Shown here piece by piece: positions 21,190-32,332 of a DNA stretch of 64,000 bases (within the stretch, counting starts at the first letter, position 1; every line of letters begins with the position of its first letter). Both the position numbers and the translations under genes were made by a program. The DNA is from Lactuca virosa. Lineage: Eukaryota > Streptophyta > Magnoliopsida > Asterales > Asteraceae. The DNA lies in assembly GCA_928212115.1 (NCBI GenBank), contig CAKMRJ010005634.1, forward strand, positions 259,416,561 through 259,480,560, in the 5' to 3' direction. The notes under the pieces were generated by a model, which worked only from the letters and a program-made list of their open reading frames with translations, was not told the origin of the DNA and ran no database searches.

Positions 21190-22216
21190 TTATCCTGTTG
21201 ACCAAGACTGACTTTTGACCATTCCGACTGTTGTCTTTTTGACCTTGGATCTTGGTTGGTTGTTTTGACTCATGAAGGGCATTTTGGTCATTTGACCACT
21301 TTAGGGTTTCCCTTGGAGCTTTTAGGCCTTAGGGCCCATTAGTTGGTGCTTGTTGGGCCTTAGTGGGTTTAGTGGCTTTGGGCCTTAGTCTTGGACCAAA
21401 CTTTGCAACGGGTAAAATGGTCTTTTACCCTAATATTGGACTGAAGGTTATGGTTTGGAATCCAATTATTAATTGGATGTTATTTGGTAATGATAGCTCG
21501 GAGATCCGTCGGACTAGCACCCAGGGATTTTCAGTGTGATTCAGCAATCTGAGGTGAGTTTCCTCACCATGTATAGTGGGTCGAAGGCACCAACGCCGAC
21601 CCATAATATGATATGTTAGATACTTATTGTTTGTGTGACACTAGTATGTATATGTGCTTGTATGCTTGCTGGGCGGGTCCTGATGATTATCGTGTATGCT
21701 ATTACTTGTTATGTAGTATATATTGTATGTGGGTGGGGCCCGTTATGTGAGTTAGGATGGGGCCCGTTATACTCGTTGGACGGGGCCCGTTGTGCGACTT
21801 AGGGCGGGGCCCGTTATACTCATTGGGCGGGGCCGTTGTGCGACTTAGGGTAGGGCCCATTATACTCTTTGGGCGGGGCTCGTTATGTGTTTTATGTTTG
21901 GTATGCGGTATCTTGGGGAACTCACTAAGCTTTGTGCTTACGGTTTTCAGTTTATGTTTCAGGTACTACCGGTTCCAATGGGAAGAACTCGGGATGACTG
22001 CATCGCACACACCACATGGTTTCCGCTTTATAGATGTTACTATGATTTGACATGATGTTTGATACACTTATTTCCTTTTGAGTTGTATGGAATATGTTTT
22101 GGAATACTATTTTTGTTAAATTAAAAATGAAATTTTTGGATCATATTTTTGGGACGTTACACATACTCATGCAATACGACTAGAGTTAGTTACAAACGCG
22201 TTTCACACCTTGATCC

Positions 22217-22609
22217 ATGGAACAGGGCCATGCCGATCAGGCAAAGCTCCAGAATCCGTACGGGACCAACACCAACACCAACCCCAATACTGACATCCAT
22301 GGACACAGCCGTAATCAAAGAAATGATTACATAAATGGTAGTAACCATAATAGACAACAACAATACCAACAGACATTATGGGTCAGGACACGTTCCAATC
22401 CCCATAATCACAACATGGGAAATTCCCGAGTTGGTTCCTATAAAGACTTTTCCAATGACAAACCCAAGAACTTCTATCTCGATAGGGGAGTAATCGAACT
22501 AACATGCTGGATTGAAAAGACTGAATCAGTGTTCGAGATAAGCTCATGCACAAATGAGTGCAAGATAAAGTTTGTTGCAAGCACTTTCATGGATTCTGCC
22601 CTGTCATAG
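22217..22609 (+). pseudogene. gag: Gag fragment of another Ty3/gypsy family
   Basis: An open stretch with Asn/Gln-rich N-terminal sequence and the gypsy capsid block YKDFSNDKPKNF..., TCWIEKTESVFEIS and KIKFVASTFMDSALS, recognisable as retrotransposon gag of a family distinct from E1/E3/E6. It is cut exactly where the E3 3' LTR starts (22611), so E3 appears to have inserted into this gag. Neither the upstream leader nor pol of this element is visible in the window. Confidence 0.8.
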
Positions 22610-23377
22610 TTATAACAACGCAAATTTCCAAACCAAAATTTTCAAAATTTTAAAACACATTTTTCTCAATTCAAACATCTCCAAAAGTATTATAGTATCA
22701 AATCATCAATCACATATCCCAAACACTGAAGATATAACAAATCCAGGATCCTCCCAAAACATGACTCAAATCTCTGACGTGTGTACAATCAAGCCGGCGC
22801 CTTCCAGTGATCCTGAGAAGTACCTGAAACACATAACACATAACACGATAAGAACAAAGCTTGGTGAGTTCCCTAAAATACCGCTCATATCTCATCAGCC
22901 TCTCATGGATATACTCAGATAAGATCCTCTGGTCAAATGTGTCTCAGTGGGACCCTCTGGTCCCACAACTCAGATGGACCCTCCGGTCCCTCAACTCAGT
23001 AACTCAATATAATACACAACATACATATCATAAGGACAAATAAGCAGGATATCTCAATACACAGTATATGCATGTAAGACCCTCCGGTCACACATAGATT
23101 ACCACTCAAGGTAAGTATAGTGAGAAGACTCACCTCGTAAGTAAGCTAAGTGAATGAATACTCTCGCACACGAATCACCGAGTCTAGCCTCCTCCAAAAC
23201 ACATAAGATAATTGTATCTAATTAACTCTTTAAATTACACTTTTACTAAATATCTCTCTCTCTCTTTCTTGAAGTGGAAAAGACCAATTTACCCTTCCAT
23301 GGTTTTCCCAAAGACAGGGTTAACCAAACCCTAAGTCAACAGAAGTCAAACTCGAGTCAACAGTCCATGTTGACCCT

Positions 23378-23550
23378 ACTCGTTGAGTGCACTCAGGGGA
23401 CTCAACGAGTCTACTCGCCATCCATAGAATCACTCAAAGGTCTGGCTCAACTCGCCGAGTTGACCCGTCAACTCGCCGAGTTGCTACACGATCAACCCCA
23501 TCGGGACAACCCCATCCGACTCGTCGAGTCGAATTCTTGACTCGGCGAGT
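23378..23550 (-). repeat. ACTCG-N-CGAGT palindromes downstream of the E3 TATA box
   Basis: Six 11-mers: 23378-23388 (ACTCGTTGAGT), 23400-23410 (ACTCAACGAGT), 23450-23460 and 23471-23481 (ACTCGCCGAGT), 23519-23529 (ACTCGTCGAGT) and 23540-23550 (ACTCGGCGAGT). Four are perfect; the first two each show one CpG-type change. Confidence 0.95.
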
Positions 23551-24154
23551 CCATTTAGACTCATCTCTCATTCAGTCGTTTGCAAGGCAGAGAACCTCCC
23601 TAAACTCTGGATCTACACTCCTAGGGCTCATCTATCACGTAAAGTCACAGGCTTTACGTTCATGCATGGCATTTTGAACTTAAAATGCCAAAACACACCC
23701 CAAAAAGGGTTTTTCACTCAAGATCACTATTATGGTTGGATAAAGCAGGGAGTTTTGGACTTTAGGGACCTCACATGGTCTAGATCTACAGTTCAACCCT
23801 CCCAATGAGCATGGAGCACTCGAGGTCCTCATATTTGGGTAGAAATACCCTAGATTCACAAAATCATGAGATCTATACAAAATAATGAGAAATATATAAG
23901 CTTTGAACATTTTCCAGAAGCTTTGAAGTAATACAACCTCAGATCTAACAGCACCCTCTTGTCCCTTGGCTTGGAAATCTTCTCTTCTCTTCACAAAATG
24001 CACCAGACACTCACAATTAACAAAGCACTCTCTCTCTCTAGGCTCAAAAGTCGTTTAGGGTTTGCTCTCAAGGAACGGTAGCTGCAAATGAGGCTATAAG
24101 TGCCTTTAAATAGGTCCCAAACCCGTAGATTTAGGGTTTCTTATCCCAGCGCCT

Positions 24155-24252
24155 ACTCGGCGAGTCTACTCTCGGACTCGTCGAGTAGATCATTAAACTC
24201 ACATGGCCACGCCCGCTTCTACTCGGCGAGTTATAGCACCAACTCGTCGAGT
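24155..24252 (-). repeat. ACTCG-N-CGAGT palindromes upstream of the E3 TATA box
   Basis: Four perfect 11-mers at 24155-24165, 24176-24186, 24221-24231 and 24242-24252. The nearest lies about 43 bp upstream of the TATA-like tttaaata (24105-24112) in LTR orientation. Confidence 0.95.
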
Positions 24253-24325
24253 AGATCTATGAACCTCAAAATACATAATTAAAATAATATACCTGGGAAT
24301 CCGGATGTTACAATTCTCCCGCACT

Positions 24326-25490
24326 AGAATCAGACTTCGCCCTCGAAGTCATGCTCCGCAAAAAACTTTGGATGCTACTCTCGCATCTCTGACTCCGGCT
24401 CCCAAGTCAAATCGGACCCTCTTCGATGCTGCCACTGGACCTGAACCAGGGTCACTTCCTTGTTCCTCAGAACGTTCACCTTTCTATCCAAGATCACGAT
24501 CGACCTCTCAATATAATTCAGGCTCGCATCTACCTGAATGTCCTCCAGTGGTACCACTGTCGTCTCGTCGGCTACACGCTTCCTCAACTGGGACACGTGG
24601 AATTTGTTATGAATCTGACTCAACTCCGTGGGTAGCTCCAAACGGTATGCTACCCTACCCACTCTGGCGGTCACCCTGAAAGGACCGATGTATCGGGGCC
24701 TAAGCTTGCCCCGTTTCTTGAATCGGATCACCCCGTTCCAAGGGGATACCTTCAGAAGGACAAAGTCTCCAACCTGAAACTCAAGCTCGAATCGTCGCCT
24801 GTCTGCGTAACTCTTCTGACGACTCTGGGCCGTCAGTAACCTCTGCCTGACCTGCTGAATCTGCTCAATCGTCTTGAGCACGATCTCCATGCTACCCATC
24901 ATTCGCTTCCCCACCTCTCCCCAACATATAGGAGTCTGACACCTTCTCCCATAAAGGAGCTCGAAAGGAGGCATACCAATACTGGAATGGTGGCTGTTGT
25001 TGTAAGAAAACTCAGCTAAGGGTAAGTAAGTGTCTCAACTTCCTCCGAAGTCCATGACACAGGCACGCAGCATGTCCTCAAGCGTCTGAATCATCCGCTC
25101 GCTCTGCCCGTCCGTCTGCGGGTGGTACGCAATACTAAAATGCAGATGTGTGCCCAACTCCTCGTGAAATTTCTTCCAGAATCTGGAAGTAAAGCGCACG
25201 TCCCGATCTGATACTATTGAGATCGGTACTCCATGCCGAGATACCACCTCTCTCACATAAATATCGGACAATCTCTCTGCAGAAGAGCTCTCACTAATAG
25301 CAAGGAAGTGAGCGCTCTTCGTCAGTCGGTCCACAATCACCCATATTGCGTCAACTCCACGCGCATTCCTCAATAACTTGGTGATAAAGTCCATACATAT
25401 ATGTTCCCACTTCCACTTGGGAATCTCCAGAGGCTGCAATGGACCATGCGGACCTGGTGCTCTGCCTTGACCCGACGGCAGGTCAAGCAC
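24326..25490 (-). pseudogene. int: E3 integrase and chromodomain
   Basis: Reads right to left. 25035-25490 has CMDFITKLLRNARG, VIVDRLTKSAHF (first Asp), SDRDVRFTSRFW (second Asp) and DGQSERMIQT (Glu): the full DDE set. After a TGA at 25035 (expected Trp in GGSW) the 24375-24974 stretch gives LLYGRRCQTPICWGEV, YADRRRFELEFQVGD, the GPY/F block KLRPRYIGPFRV and a chromodomain tail (VPLEDIQVDASLNYIERS...TWEPESEMRE). The HHCC zinc region lies in the preceding frame (25500-25600). A frameshift near 25470 separates them. Confidence 0.93.
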
Positions 25491-27160
25491 CTCTCAACCA
25501 CCCAAGCAACATCCCGTTTCATACAGGGCCACCAGTAATCTCTCTTCAGGTCCAAATACATGTTAGTAGCCCCGAGATGGATCGAGAATCTCGATCTATG
25601 CACCTCCTCCATCAGTATACGCCGAGCTCCGCCCATAAAGGGCACCCAAATCCGCCCTCGGAAGGTCATAAGCCCTCGGCTATCCGTCGCAAACTCGGAC
25701 ACCTGCCCAATCACCCGCTCCCTCTTGCGGTTCCCCGGTCTCACGGCCTCCACCCGAGCCTCTCGAATGATATACAAGATCGGAGTCATCACCGTCATCC
25801 TCATACATACATCCCGGATCGGAGCGCTCTTTGCTCTGCGGCTCAGGGCGTCGGCTACCACATTAGCCTTGCCCGGATGATACAAGATCTCACAGTCGTA
25901 GTCTTTCACCACATCCAACCATCTCCTCTGTCTCATGTTTAAGTTGGGCTGATCCATGAGATACTTCAGGCTCTTGTGGTCCGTGTATATGGTACACCGG
26001 ACCCCGTACAAATAGTGGCGCCAGATCTTGAGGGCGAACACCACCGCCCCTAACTCCAAATCAAGGGTAGGATACCTCGTCTCATGAGGCCTAAACTGCC
26101 TCGACACATATGCTATCATGTGACCCCTCTACATCAACACTGCACCCATCCCTGAGATAGACACATCACAATAAACCACAAAGTCCTCCACTCCCTCCGG
26201 AAGAGCTAGCACCAGAGCTTCGCACAATCTCTGGCAAAGAGTCTCGAATGATGCCTGCTGCTCAAACCCCCAAGCAAAAGTAACGCCCTTCCGGGTCAAT
26301 CTGGTGAGAGGAACTGCAATCTTGGATAAATCCCTGATAAATCTCCGATAATAGCCGGCCAATCCCAGAAAACTCCTGATCTCGGATGGGGATCTCGGCA
26401 CCTCCCACCGCATGACTGCCTCAATCTTGGTTGGGTCGACCAATATCCCATTCTGATTAACGAGATGCCCTAGGAACTAGACCTCTCGTAACCAGAAATC
26501 ACACTTGGAGAATTTGGCATATAGCCTCTCCAATCTCAAAACTCCCAAAACCTCTCTAAGATGCTCCTCGTGCTGTTCCCTCGACCTCGAGTACACAAGA
26601 ATATCGTCGATGAACACGATCACCGATCGATCCAACATGGGCCTGCACACCCGGTTCATGAGGTCCATGAATGCCGCCGGTGCGTTGCTGAGCCCGAAGG
26701 GCATCACCACAAACTCGTAGTGCCCATAACGAGTCCTAAAGGCCGTCTTCGGAATATCCTCTTCGCAAACTCTCATATGATGATATCCGGACCTCAGATC
26801 AATCTTGGAGAACCAAGATGCCCCCCTGCAACTAATCGAACAAATCGTCGATCCTCGGAAGTGGATAACGGTTTTTGACCGTCAACTTGTTCAACTCCCG
26901 GTAATCAATGCACATCCGATGTGAACCATCCTTTTTCTTGAAAAAAGGATTGGAGCTCCCCACGGTGAGCTACTCGGTCTAATGAACCCTTTCCCCAGCA
27001 GCTCCTGGAGCTGAGAGGATAACTCCTGCATCTCTGGTGGCGCAAGGCGATAGGGTGTCTTGGCAATAAGCGCCGCACCCGGAATCAAATCAATTTGAAA
27101 CTCCACCTGCCTCTCGGGAGGCACACCCGGAAACCCCTCGGGGAATACATCTGCAAACAC
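25491..27160 (-). pseudogene. rt-rnh: E3 reverse transcriptase and RNase H
   Basis: From right to left: VFPEGFPGVPPERQVEF and PYRLAPPEMQELSSQL (27160-27000), a frameshift in an A/T homopolymer near 26945, then KIDLRSGYHHMR, FVVMPFGLSNAPAAF, catalytic FIDDILVYSR (~26610), a TAG near 26477, FLGLAGYYRRF (~26350), VVYCDVSISGMG, a TAG near 26130, RNase H IYTDHKSLKYL (~25985), ILYHPGKANVVADALSRR (~25880) and the integrase zinc region HRSRFSIH...CLTCRRVKAEHQ (~25610-25470) with all four ligands present. Few lesions for its length. Confidence 0.93.
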
Positions 27161-27190
27161 ACACGCTATCGGAACCTCTAAGATAGAACT

Positions 27191-28882
27191 CTATCTCCCT
27201 ATAGTAACCCGTGTATCCATCACATACGCCAGAAAACCCATACAACCCTGCTGTAAACTCTGTCTCGCTCTGGCAGCAGAGCAGAAAGCTGATCCAGACC
27301 TAGTACCCTCGCCATACACCGTAAGTACACCCCTACTAGGATCTCGTATAGTCACTAACTGACGCTCGCAGTCTATCACAGCTCCAAATCGACTCAACCA
27401 GTCCATGCCCTCTATGACACAAACATCACCCATAGCGACCGGCACCAGGTCTATCGGAAAATTAACACCAAAAATATCCAGTGTACACTCACGGATCACA
27501 TCATCAGCAAAAACCGCATGCTCGTCGGCTATAGAAACCCTCAGAGGTCGACTCAACGCCTCACGTCGAATACTGATGTGATGACTAAAAGTTACGGATA
27601 CAAAAGATCGACTCGCACCCGAGTCAAATAACACCAAAGCAGGTACAGAATTCACAAGAAAAGTACCTATGCACAAGACCGTATAAGCACAAAGTATCTC
27701 AAAAGAATAGTAATAAGAATACATATCGGCCACAACGTCAGGTGCTGCGCGGACCTCCTCCGCTGTCAGCTGAAAGGCTCTCCCACGAACCCTTGGTGTC
27801 TTGGCCTGCGTTGGACGACTCTCAGCAAAGAAGCCGATGCAGATCCCTGTGTTGACCCCTGCACGAGCTGAGGGCACTCGGCCTTCCGGTGGCCGGTCTG
27901 GTTGCAATGGAAACAAACCGAGAACCCCTTGGGGTAATCCTTCGCCATGTGCTCCTCCTTTCCACATTTGTAGCAAATCCCCGCACGACACGAACCCTCA
28001 TGGCTCTTACCGCACTTGCCACAAGTGCGGCCCTTCTGGCTCCCAGCTCTGGTATCAGCGGGCTTAGCCCGCTTCGTTGCCGGCTGCGATTGTACTCGTC
28101 TCCGGTCCCTACCTCGGGACTCCTCCTCCTCCCTGGTCTGCAGCTCAACCTCAATCTCCCTCCTCCTGGCATTGACCTGAAGCTTGGCCAATGTCCTGTA
28201 CGACAATTTCGTCAAGAACTCTCATATATCCCTCCTCAGTATGCTCAAATATCGGCTCACTCGTGCCTGCTCAGTGGACACGTGCTCAGGGCAAAACATC
28301 GCCCTCTCGTGAAACATCCTCGAAATCTCAGTCACTGAATCTGTCTTCTGCTTGAGAGACAGAAACTCATGTGCCAAATGTTCCCTCTCCACCGGGGGAA
28401 CATACTCGTCTCGGAACAACTGAAAAAACCTCTCCCATGTCACTACAGCATGATCTGCAGAGGTAAAGCTGGCTGTCACAAACTTCCACCAGTCCATCCC
28501 CCCCAAGCGAAGCTGGTTTAGCGCAAACCAAACTATCAAGTGATCTGGGCATGAACATGTGTAAAAACACCCCTCAATATCAGAGATCCACCTCATCGCA
28601 GCAATCGGATCCTGTGTCCCATCAAACTCTGGTTGCTTCATGTTGCTGAACTCCCGGAACAACAACGAGTCACCTCCCTGTGGCCTAGTAGCGGCGACAG
28701 CTGCCGTGGCGGCAGCAACAGTGGCCTCAGTGACAGCAGCGTATCGCTTATCGAATGTCTCAATCAAGGTAGTCTTGATAGACCCAAACTCTCGGGAATC
28801 TCTGCTCGGATGGCTGCGGCCACCTCCGAATCTCATCGTCACTAGGCCCACTGCCTCCAGGGTTGTGGCGTGTACCCACCAT
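27191..28882 (-). pseudogene. gag-pr: E3 gag, zinc knuckles and aspartic protease
   Basis: The likely gag start is the ATG at 28882 (MVGTRHNPGGSG); a frameshift near 28820 joins the frame of 28222-28800 (FREFSNMKQPEFDGTQDP, WISDIEGCF, FLSLKQKTDSVTEISRMF). A TGA at 28222 then interrupts. The 27766-28215 stretch carries three Cys clusters, CGKCGKSHEGSC, CYKCGKEEHMAKDY (final Cys lost to Tyr) and CFHCNQTGHRKAEC. The protease (27191-27760) has an intact LFDSGASRSF at 27611-27630, preceded by the 60-bp intron-like segment 27667-27726. A frame overlap near 27770-27990 separates gag and protease. Confidence 0.92.
27667..27726 (-). other. Intron-like segment upstream of E3 protease
   Basis: 60 bp between VAG and TFLVN codons. 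It ends in CATAG and would start with GTATGT if one G-to-A change (now ATATGT) is allowed for. It is in frame and without a stop; unspliced it encodes Tyr-rich, hydrophobic sequence (MYSYYYSFEILCAYTVLCI). It occupies the same site as the 69-bp segment of E1. Confidence 0.55.
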
Positions 28883-29514
28883 GATGCCTCTGAAACACAA
28901 CACAAAATCGTCAGAGACTCGCTCAAGCCTACTCACACTCGATCACCCATCCCTACTCGTTCCTTAGCTTCCTAAGGATTCTTACCTGGGTTGCATACAT
29001 ATCTGGTGTTTTTAGTAGTACGAGCCCAATACTACCTTCCACACCCGGCCTGTAGTTATCCCAAGTCCTCCTCCTAGGATTCTAATTCCCAAGTACTCTA
29101 TCTCTCTCGAATATCATACTACTCTCGTCTCAGAATTCTCTTTCTAAGTGTTCCTGCTCACTACTCTCACTAGCAAATACTCATAGCACATAACAGGTAA
29201 CAACGACTCCTAAGCTAAGGCATCACAGATCAGGCAACCCTAGCCCTAAGATATGAAATACCTAGCTCATTCTTTAACATGCATCACTATCATTTCATAA
29301 TTATCTCATCAAACACTAAGTAAGGGTATTTTGGGAAATCACCGTTCGGGCTCTGGCTGATTGTACACACTGCTCCATCTCGATTTCTCTTAAAACTCTT
29401 TCTCTTTTTCGAAAAATTCATTTCTTTTGAAAAAATTTCTCAAATCCTCAGTTTGAGTCCAGACATACCCGAAGGTGCATCCGAATCCCTCAAACCAAGG
29501 CTCTGATACCAACT
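28883..29514 (-). other. E3 leader and primer-binding site
   Basis: Noncoding leader between the gag start and the 5' LTR. The PBS complement gctctgatacca is at 29500-29511, three bases from the LTR edge at 29515. Nothing else recognised. Confidence 0.85.
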
Positions 29515-30021
29515 TGTACCAACGCAAATTTTCAAACCAAAATTTTCAAATTTTTAAAACACATTTTTCTCAATTCAAACATCTCCAAAAGTATTATAGT
29601 ATCAAATCATCAATCACATATCCCAAAAATTGAATATATAACAAATCCAGGATCTTCCCAAAACATGACTCAAATCTCTGACGTGTGTACAATCAAGTCG
29701 ACGCCTTCCCGTGATCCTGAGAAGTACCTGAAACACATAACACATAACACGGTAAGCACAAAGCTTAGTGAGTTCCCCAAAATACCGCTCATATCTTATC
29801 AGCCTCTCATGGCTATACTCAGATAAGACCCTCTGGTCAAATGTGTCTCAGTGGGACCCTCTGGTCCCACAACTCAGATGGACCCTCCGGTCCCTCAACT
29901 CAGTAACTCAATATAATACACAGCATACATATCATAAGGACAAATAAGCAGGATATCTCAATACACAGTATATGCACGTAAGACCCTCCGGTCATACATA
30001 GATTACCACTCAAGGTAAGTA
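29515..30021 (-). repeat. E3 5' LTR, truncated to its 3' 507 bp
   Basis: Same length and sequence as 22611-23117 apart from scattered substitutions. Contains the GGACC...GGTCC array (29818-29995) and the conserved box (29722-29776). About 1.2 kb including promoter and palindromes is missing; the break lies at a shared gtaagta. Confidence 0.93.
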
Positions 30022-30290
30022 CTGTTTGAGCTTCACTTTCAGTTAGTCGTCTTGCAAACGGATGGCCTTCCAAATGTAATGTTGGTTCATGATTATGTGC
30101 TTCACATTTCATCTTTAACATCCAACATTCATTTACCGGAGAATACTTTCCATCTAATGAGAATGGACAATTTATTTTTTTCGTGCCAATAAGTTTTGTG
30201 GAGATTTTCATATTCGTTTATATACCACCACGACCACATTTAAATAAAACATTAAAATCGTCTTTAGAATTTTTCAAGTTTCTAAACAGC
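30022..30290 (-). pseudogene. MULE (Mutator-like) transposase N-terminal zinc-domain fragment
   Basis: Reading on minus: KCGRGG, an in-frame TAA, then KLIGTKKINCPFSLDG, WMLKMKCEAHNHEP and LEGHPFARRLTESE. This is the FAR1/MULE-type N-terminal domain (C...C...H-N-H) that precedes the MULE transposase. It breaks off at the E3 LTR junction (30021), so the catalytic domain is missing. It may be the remains of an autonomous partner for the MULE at 32342-35759, but no direct link is shown. Confidence 0.8.
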
Positions 30291-31882
30291 TCGCCATGGC
30301 TCCTAGGCTTGTAATTGCTGCCAAGTTTTGACAAATTGCCGTATTAAGTCATATATGTATGTAAAAACGAATAATAGTTGAAAATACATATAGAATTATC
30401 AATTATATACATGATTTTCGCCTTAAGTCACGCCTTACAAATGACGTGGCTCGCCAAGGCTCGTAAAAACTTGAGTATTGACATTGCCGCCAAATCACGC
30501 CTTAAGTTTTTTAGAACCATGGAATTTTTTATGTTGATAACATAACCAAGAGAACACCATGTTTGTTGCACCCAATCTATTAAGTCTTTACGAGAATTGA
30601 ACACCTAAAAGTGATATAATAATCAACAACTAGCAATATTCTAGATGACAACCTTACTGCAAATATATATTAATGAACTTAAATTTTTACCATGATGGTT
30701 TGAAAACTTGAGTCATTGATGAAGTAACTACTTTCTTTCTCGTTTTTAATTTCGTCGCCTTCATATACGATTGCATCAACATTTCGTCTACAAAAAACAC
30801 ACGTTAGGAATTACAACTTATAAAAACAATTTTAAAAATATAAACGCTTATATAAAAATACCTCATAATTCATTTGATCAATTGAAAATACTCTTCACAA
30901 CCTTCATATGCGTTTGTATGAACATTAATCGTCTACACGAAACACACACTACAAGTTACAACTTATAAATAATAAAATAAAAATAAAAACACTTATATAA
31001 AAGTACTCGATAGTTCATTTGATCGTTGAAGTAAAAATAATATTCACAACCCGCCATTAGTTAAATGATAATAAAAACCTTGTATTTATAACTTTTTTGA
31101 TGAAAACTTCTACTTATAGTAAGTACATTTAATATGTGCAAATAAATAAGAACACACAGTATAGAAAAATAAAAATGTGGATGATATTTCTCTTTTTAGT
31201 ATGTTTGTGACATTCTTTTTATAGAACCAAAACATTTGCTAATGTGATCGTTTAGAAGATAAGAAGATATCTTGAGTTTTGTTCCTACATTCTTGCACTT
31301 GCTTGTTGCCGAATATCAATTGATCATTTCTTCTTTTTTATTTCTTCTTTTCATGCCCATAAGATAAATGAGCAAAGATCAATCACTTATAATGTCATTT
31401 GCTGTTTTATCTTTTGTTGCTGTATAAATGAGAAAAGACCACCACCATCATTTATCTTATATTTCTTCACTATCTTGACTGAAAAGGTAAATTTGAGGGG
31501 CTATCTTGGTAGGTTTTACATGGGGTAAAAAAGACATGGAAAGTAGATGGATAGGGGTATGGACAAGAAAATACACATGAAGGTTAATACTAGGTTTGCA
31601 TAGAATGGGGTGTGTCTAGGGCTCTAGAGGTGATTTGACTATAAAAAAACAACTTAACATATAAAATGTTTTTTATGTTGAACGAAAATTGAAGAGAGGG
31701 TGGGGTAGGTATGGTTTTAATTTAAACCTCTAATTCAACTCATTTTTTTCTTTTTATTAAAACGTGGCTAAGGAGGTAGTGCGTATAAATTGGTTTTAAT
31801 AAAAATTGATGTTTAGGCTTAGAAAAGAAAATTAAAATAATTGGCTTGAAAGAAAATATTGGTAGGTTAAAATAGAATCTGG

Positions 31883-31947
<65 letters not shown>

Positions 31948-32332
31948 AGGGACTAAAAGTATTTTTTTTTAAATCGAGAAGGATCTAAAATGAAAATCTA
32001 TTTTAAATAAAAGGGCTAAAAGTATAAATTTTAAAAAGTGGTCGGTACAAACATTCTAAATTGTCATCCGTCCATATTTATCGTTCACTTTTGACTTTTA
32101 AAGTTTTTATTCTTTAACTTTGATCTTAAATATTTTTATTTTTTTTTATAAATTATTTGATGACACTTATAACAATGAAAATACATTTAAAACACAACTC
32201 ATTCATATATTTTGCATGAAGTATTATATATCGAAAACAAAAATATATAAGGTCAAATGTGAAGAATAAAGACTTCAAAAGTCAAAAGTGGACAATAAAT
32301 ATGAGACGGAGGTAGTAATTTGATTGATGTGA
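30291..32332. other. AT-rich unassigned DNA with a duplicated block and a TA microsatellite
   Basis: No credible gene. A block of about 125-135 bp is present twice in tandem (about 30778-30902 and 30919-31052; shared words cgtctaca, ttacaacttataaa, cttatataaaa, catttgatc). A (TA)n run lies at 31889-31943. ORFs such as 30771-30968 are short and lack recognisable features. Confidence 0.6.
31889..31943. repeat. (TA)n microsatellite
   Basis: About 27 TA units in unassigned DNA between the MULE scrap and the MULE element. Confidence 0.97.

Larger units (their letters stand above)
1..22161 (+). mobile_element. E1: Ty3/gypsy chromovirus-like LTR retrotransposon, 5' end outside window, multiply interrupted
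   Basis: The end of a 5' LTR (1-295) is followed by a PBS, leader, gag, protease, RT, RNase H, integrase and chromodomain, a polypurine tract and a complete 3' LTR (20254-22161). The order PR-RT-RH-IN-chromodomain is that of Ty3/gypsy chromoviruses; the pol resembles the Tekay/Del type as I remember it. The body is interrupted by E2 (896-12100) and solo LTR B (16095-19287), each with a target-site duplication, so E1 is the oldest host. Many stops and frameshifts make it non-autonomous now. No TSD can be tested because its left end is outside the window; the five bases after the 3' LTR are catac. Confidence 0.93.
20254..22161 (+). repeat. E1 3' LTR (1908 bp)
   Basis: Ends TGTAACGT...ACGTTACA. 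Internal order: palindrome cluster (20366-20468), TATA box tatataat (20509-20516), second palindrome cluster (21089-21189), TGGGCC-rich stretch (21310-21420), GGGGCCCG tandem (21729-21890), conserved splice-like box (21917-21970), terminus. The ORFs 20594-20797 and 21757-22050 lie across these elements and look fortuitous. Confidence 0.95.
22611..24312 (-). repeat. E3 3' LTR
   Basis: Minus-strand LTR reading TGTAACATCCGG at its start (24312). The end at 22611 is decayed (expected terminal CA is not conserved). In LTR orientation: palindromes 24252-24155, TATA-like tttaaata (24105-24112), palindromes 23550-23378, GGACC...GGTCC array (about 23090-22918), conserved box (22873-22818), end. Confidence 0.92.
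22611..30021 (-). mobile_element. E3: Ty3/gypsy chromovirus-like element, 5' LTR truncated
   Basis: Minus-strand element: 3' LTR 22611-24312 (1702 bp), PPT complement (24313-24325), chromodomain-integrase-RNase H-RT-protease-gag reading right to left, leader, PBS complement (29500-29511), and only 507 bp of the 5' LTR (29515-30021) matching 22611-23117. The right break at 30021/30022 joins a MULE transposase scrap. Damage is modest (a handful of stops and frameshifts), so it is younger than E1. Confidence 0.94.

Noticed and set aside
22217..22609. Possible host gene next to E1
   Set aside because: The capsid words KPKNF...WIEKTESVFEIS identify it as retrotransposon gag.
24305..24679. Plus-strand ORF of 124 codons with Arg/Ser-rich sequence
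   Set aside because: Antisense to the E3 chromodomain and integrase; no feature of its own.
27889..28338. Plus-strand ORF of 149 codons
   Set aside because: Antisense shadow of the E3 zinc-knuckle region.
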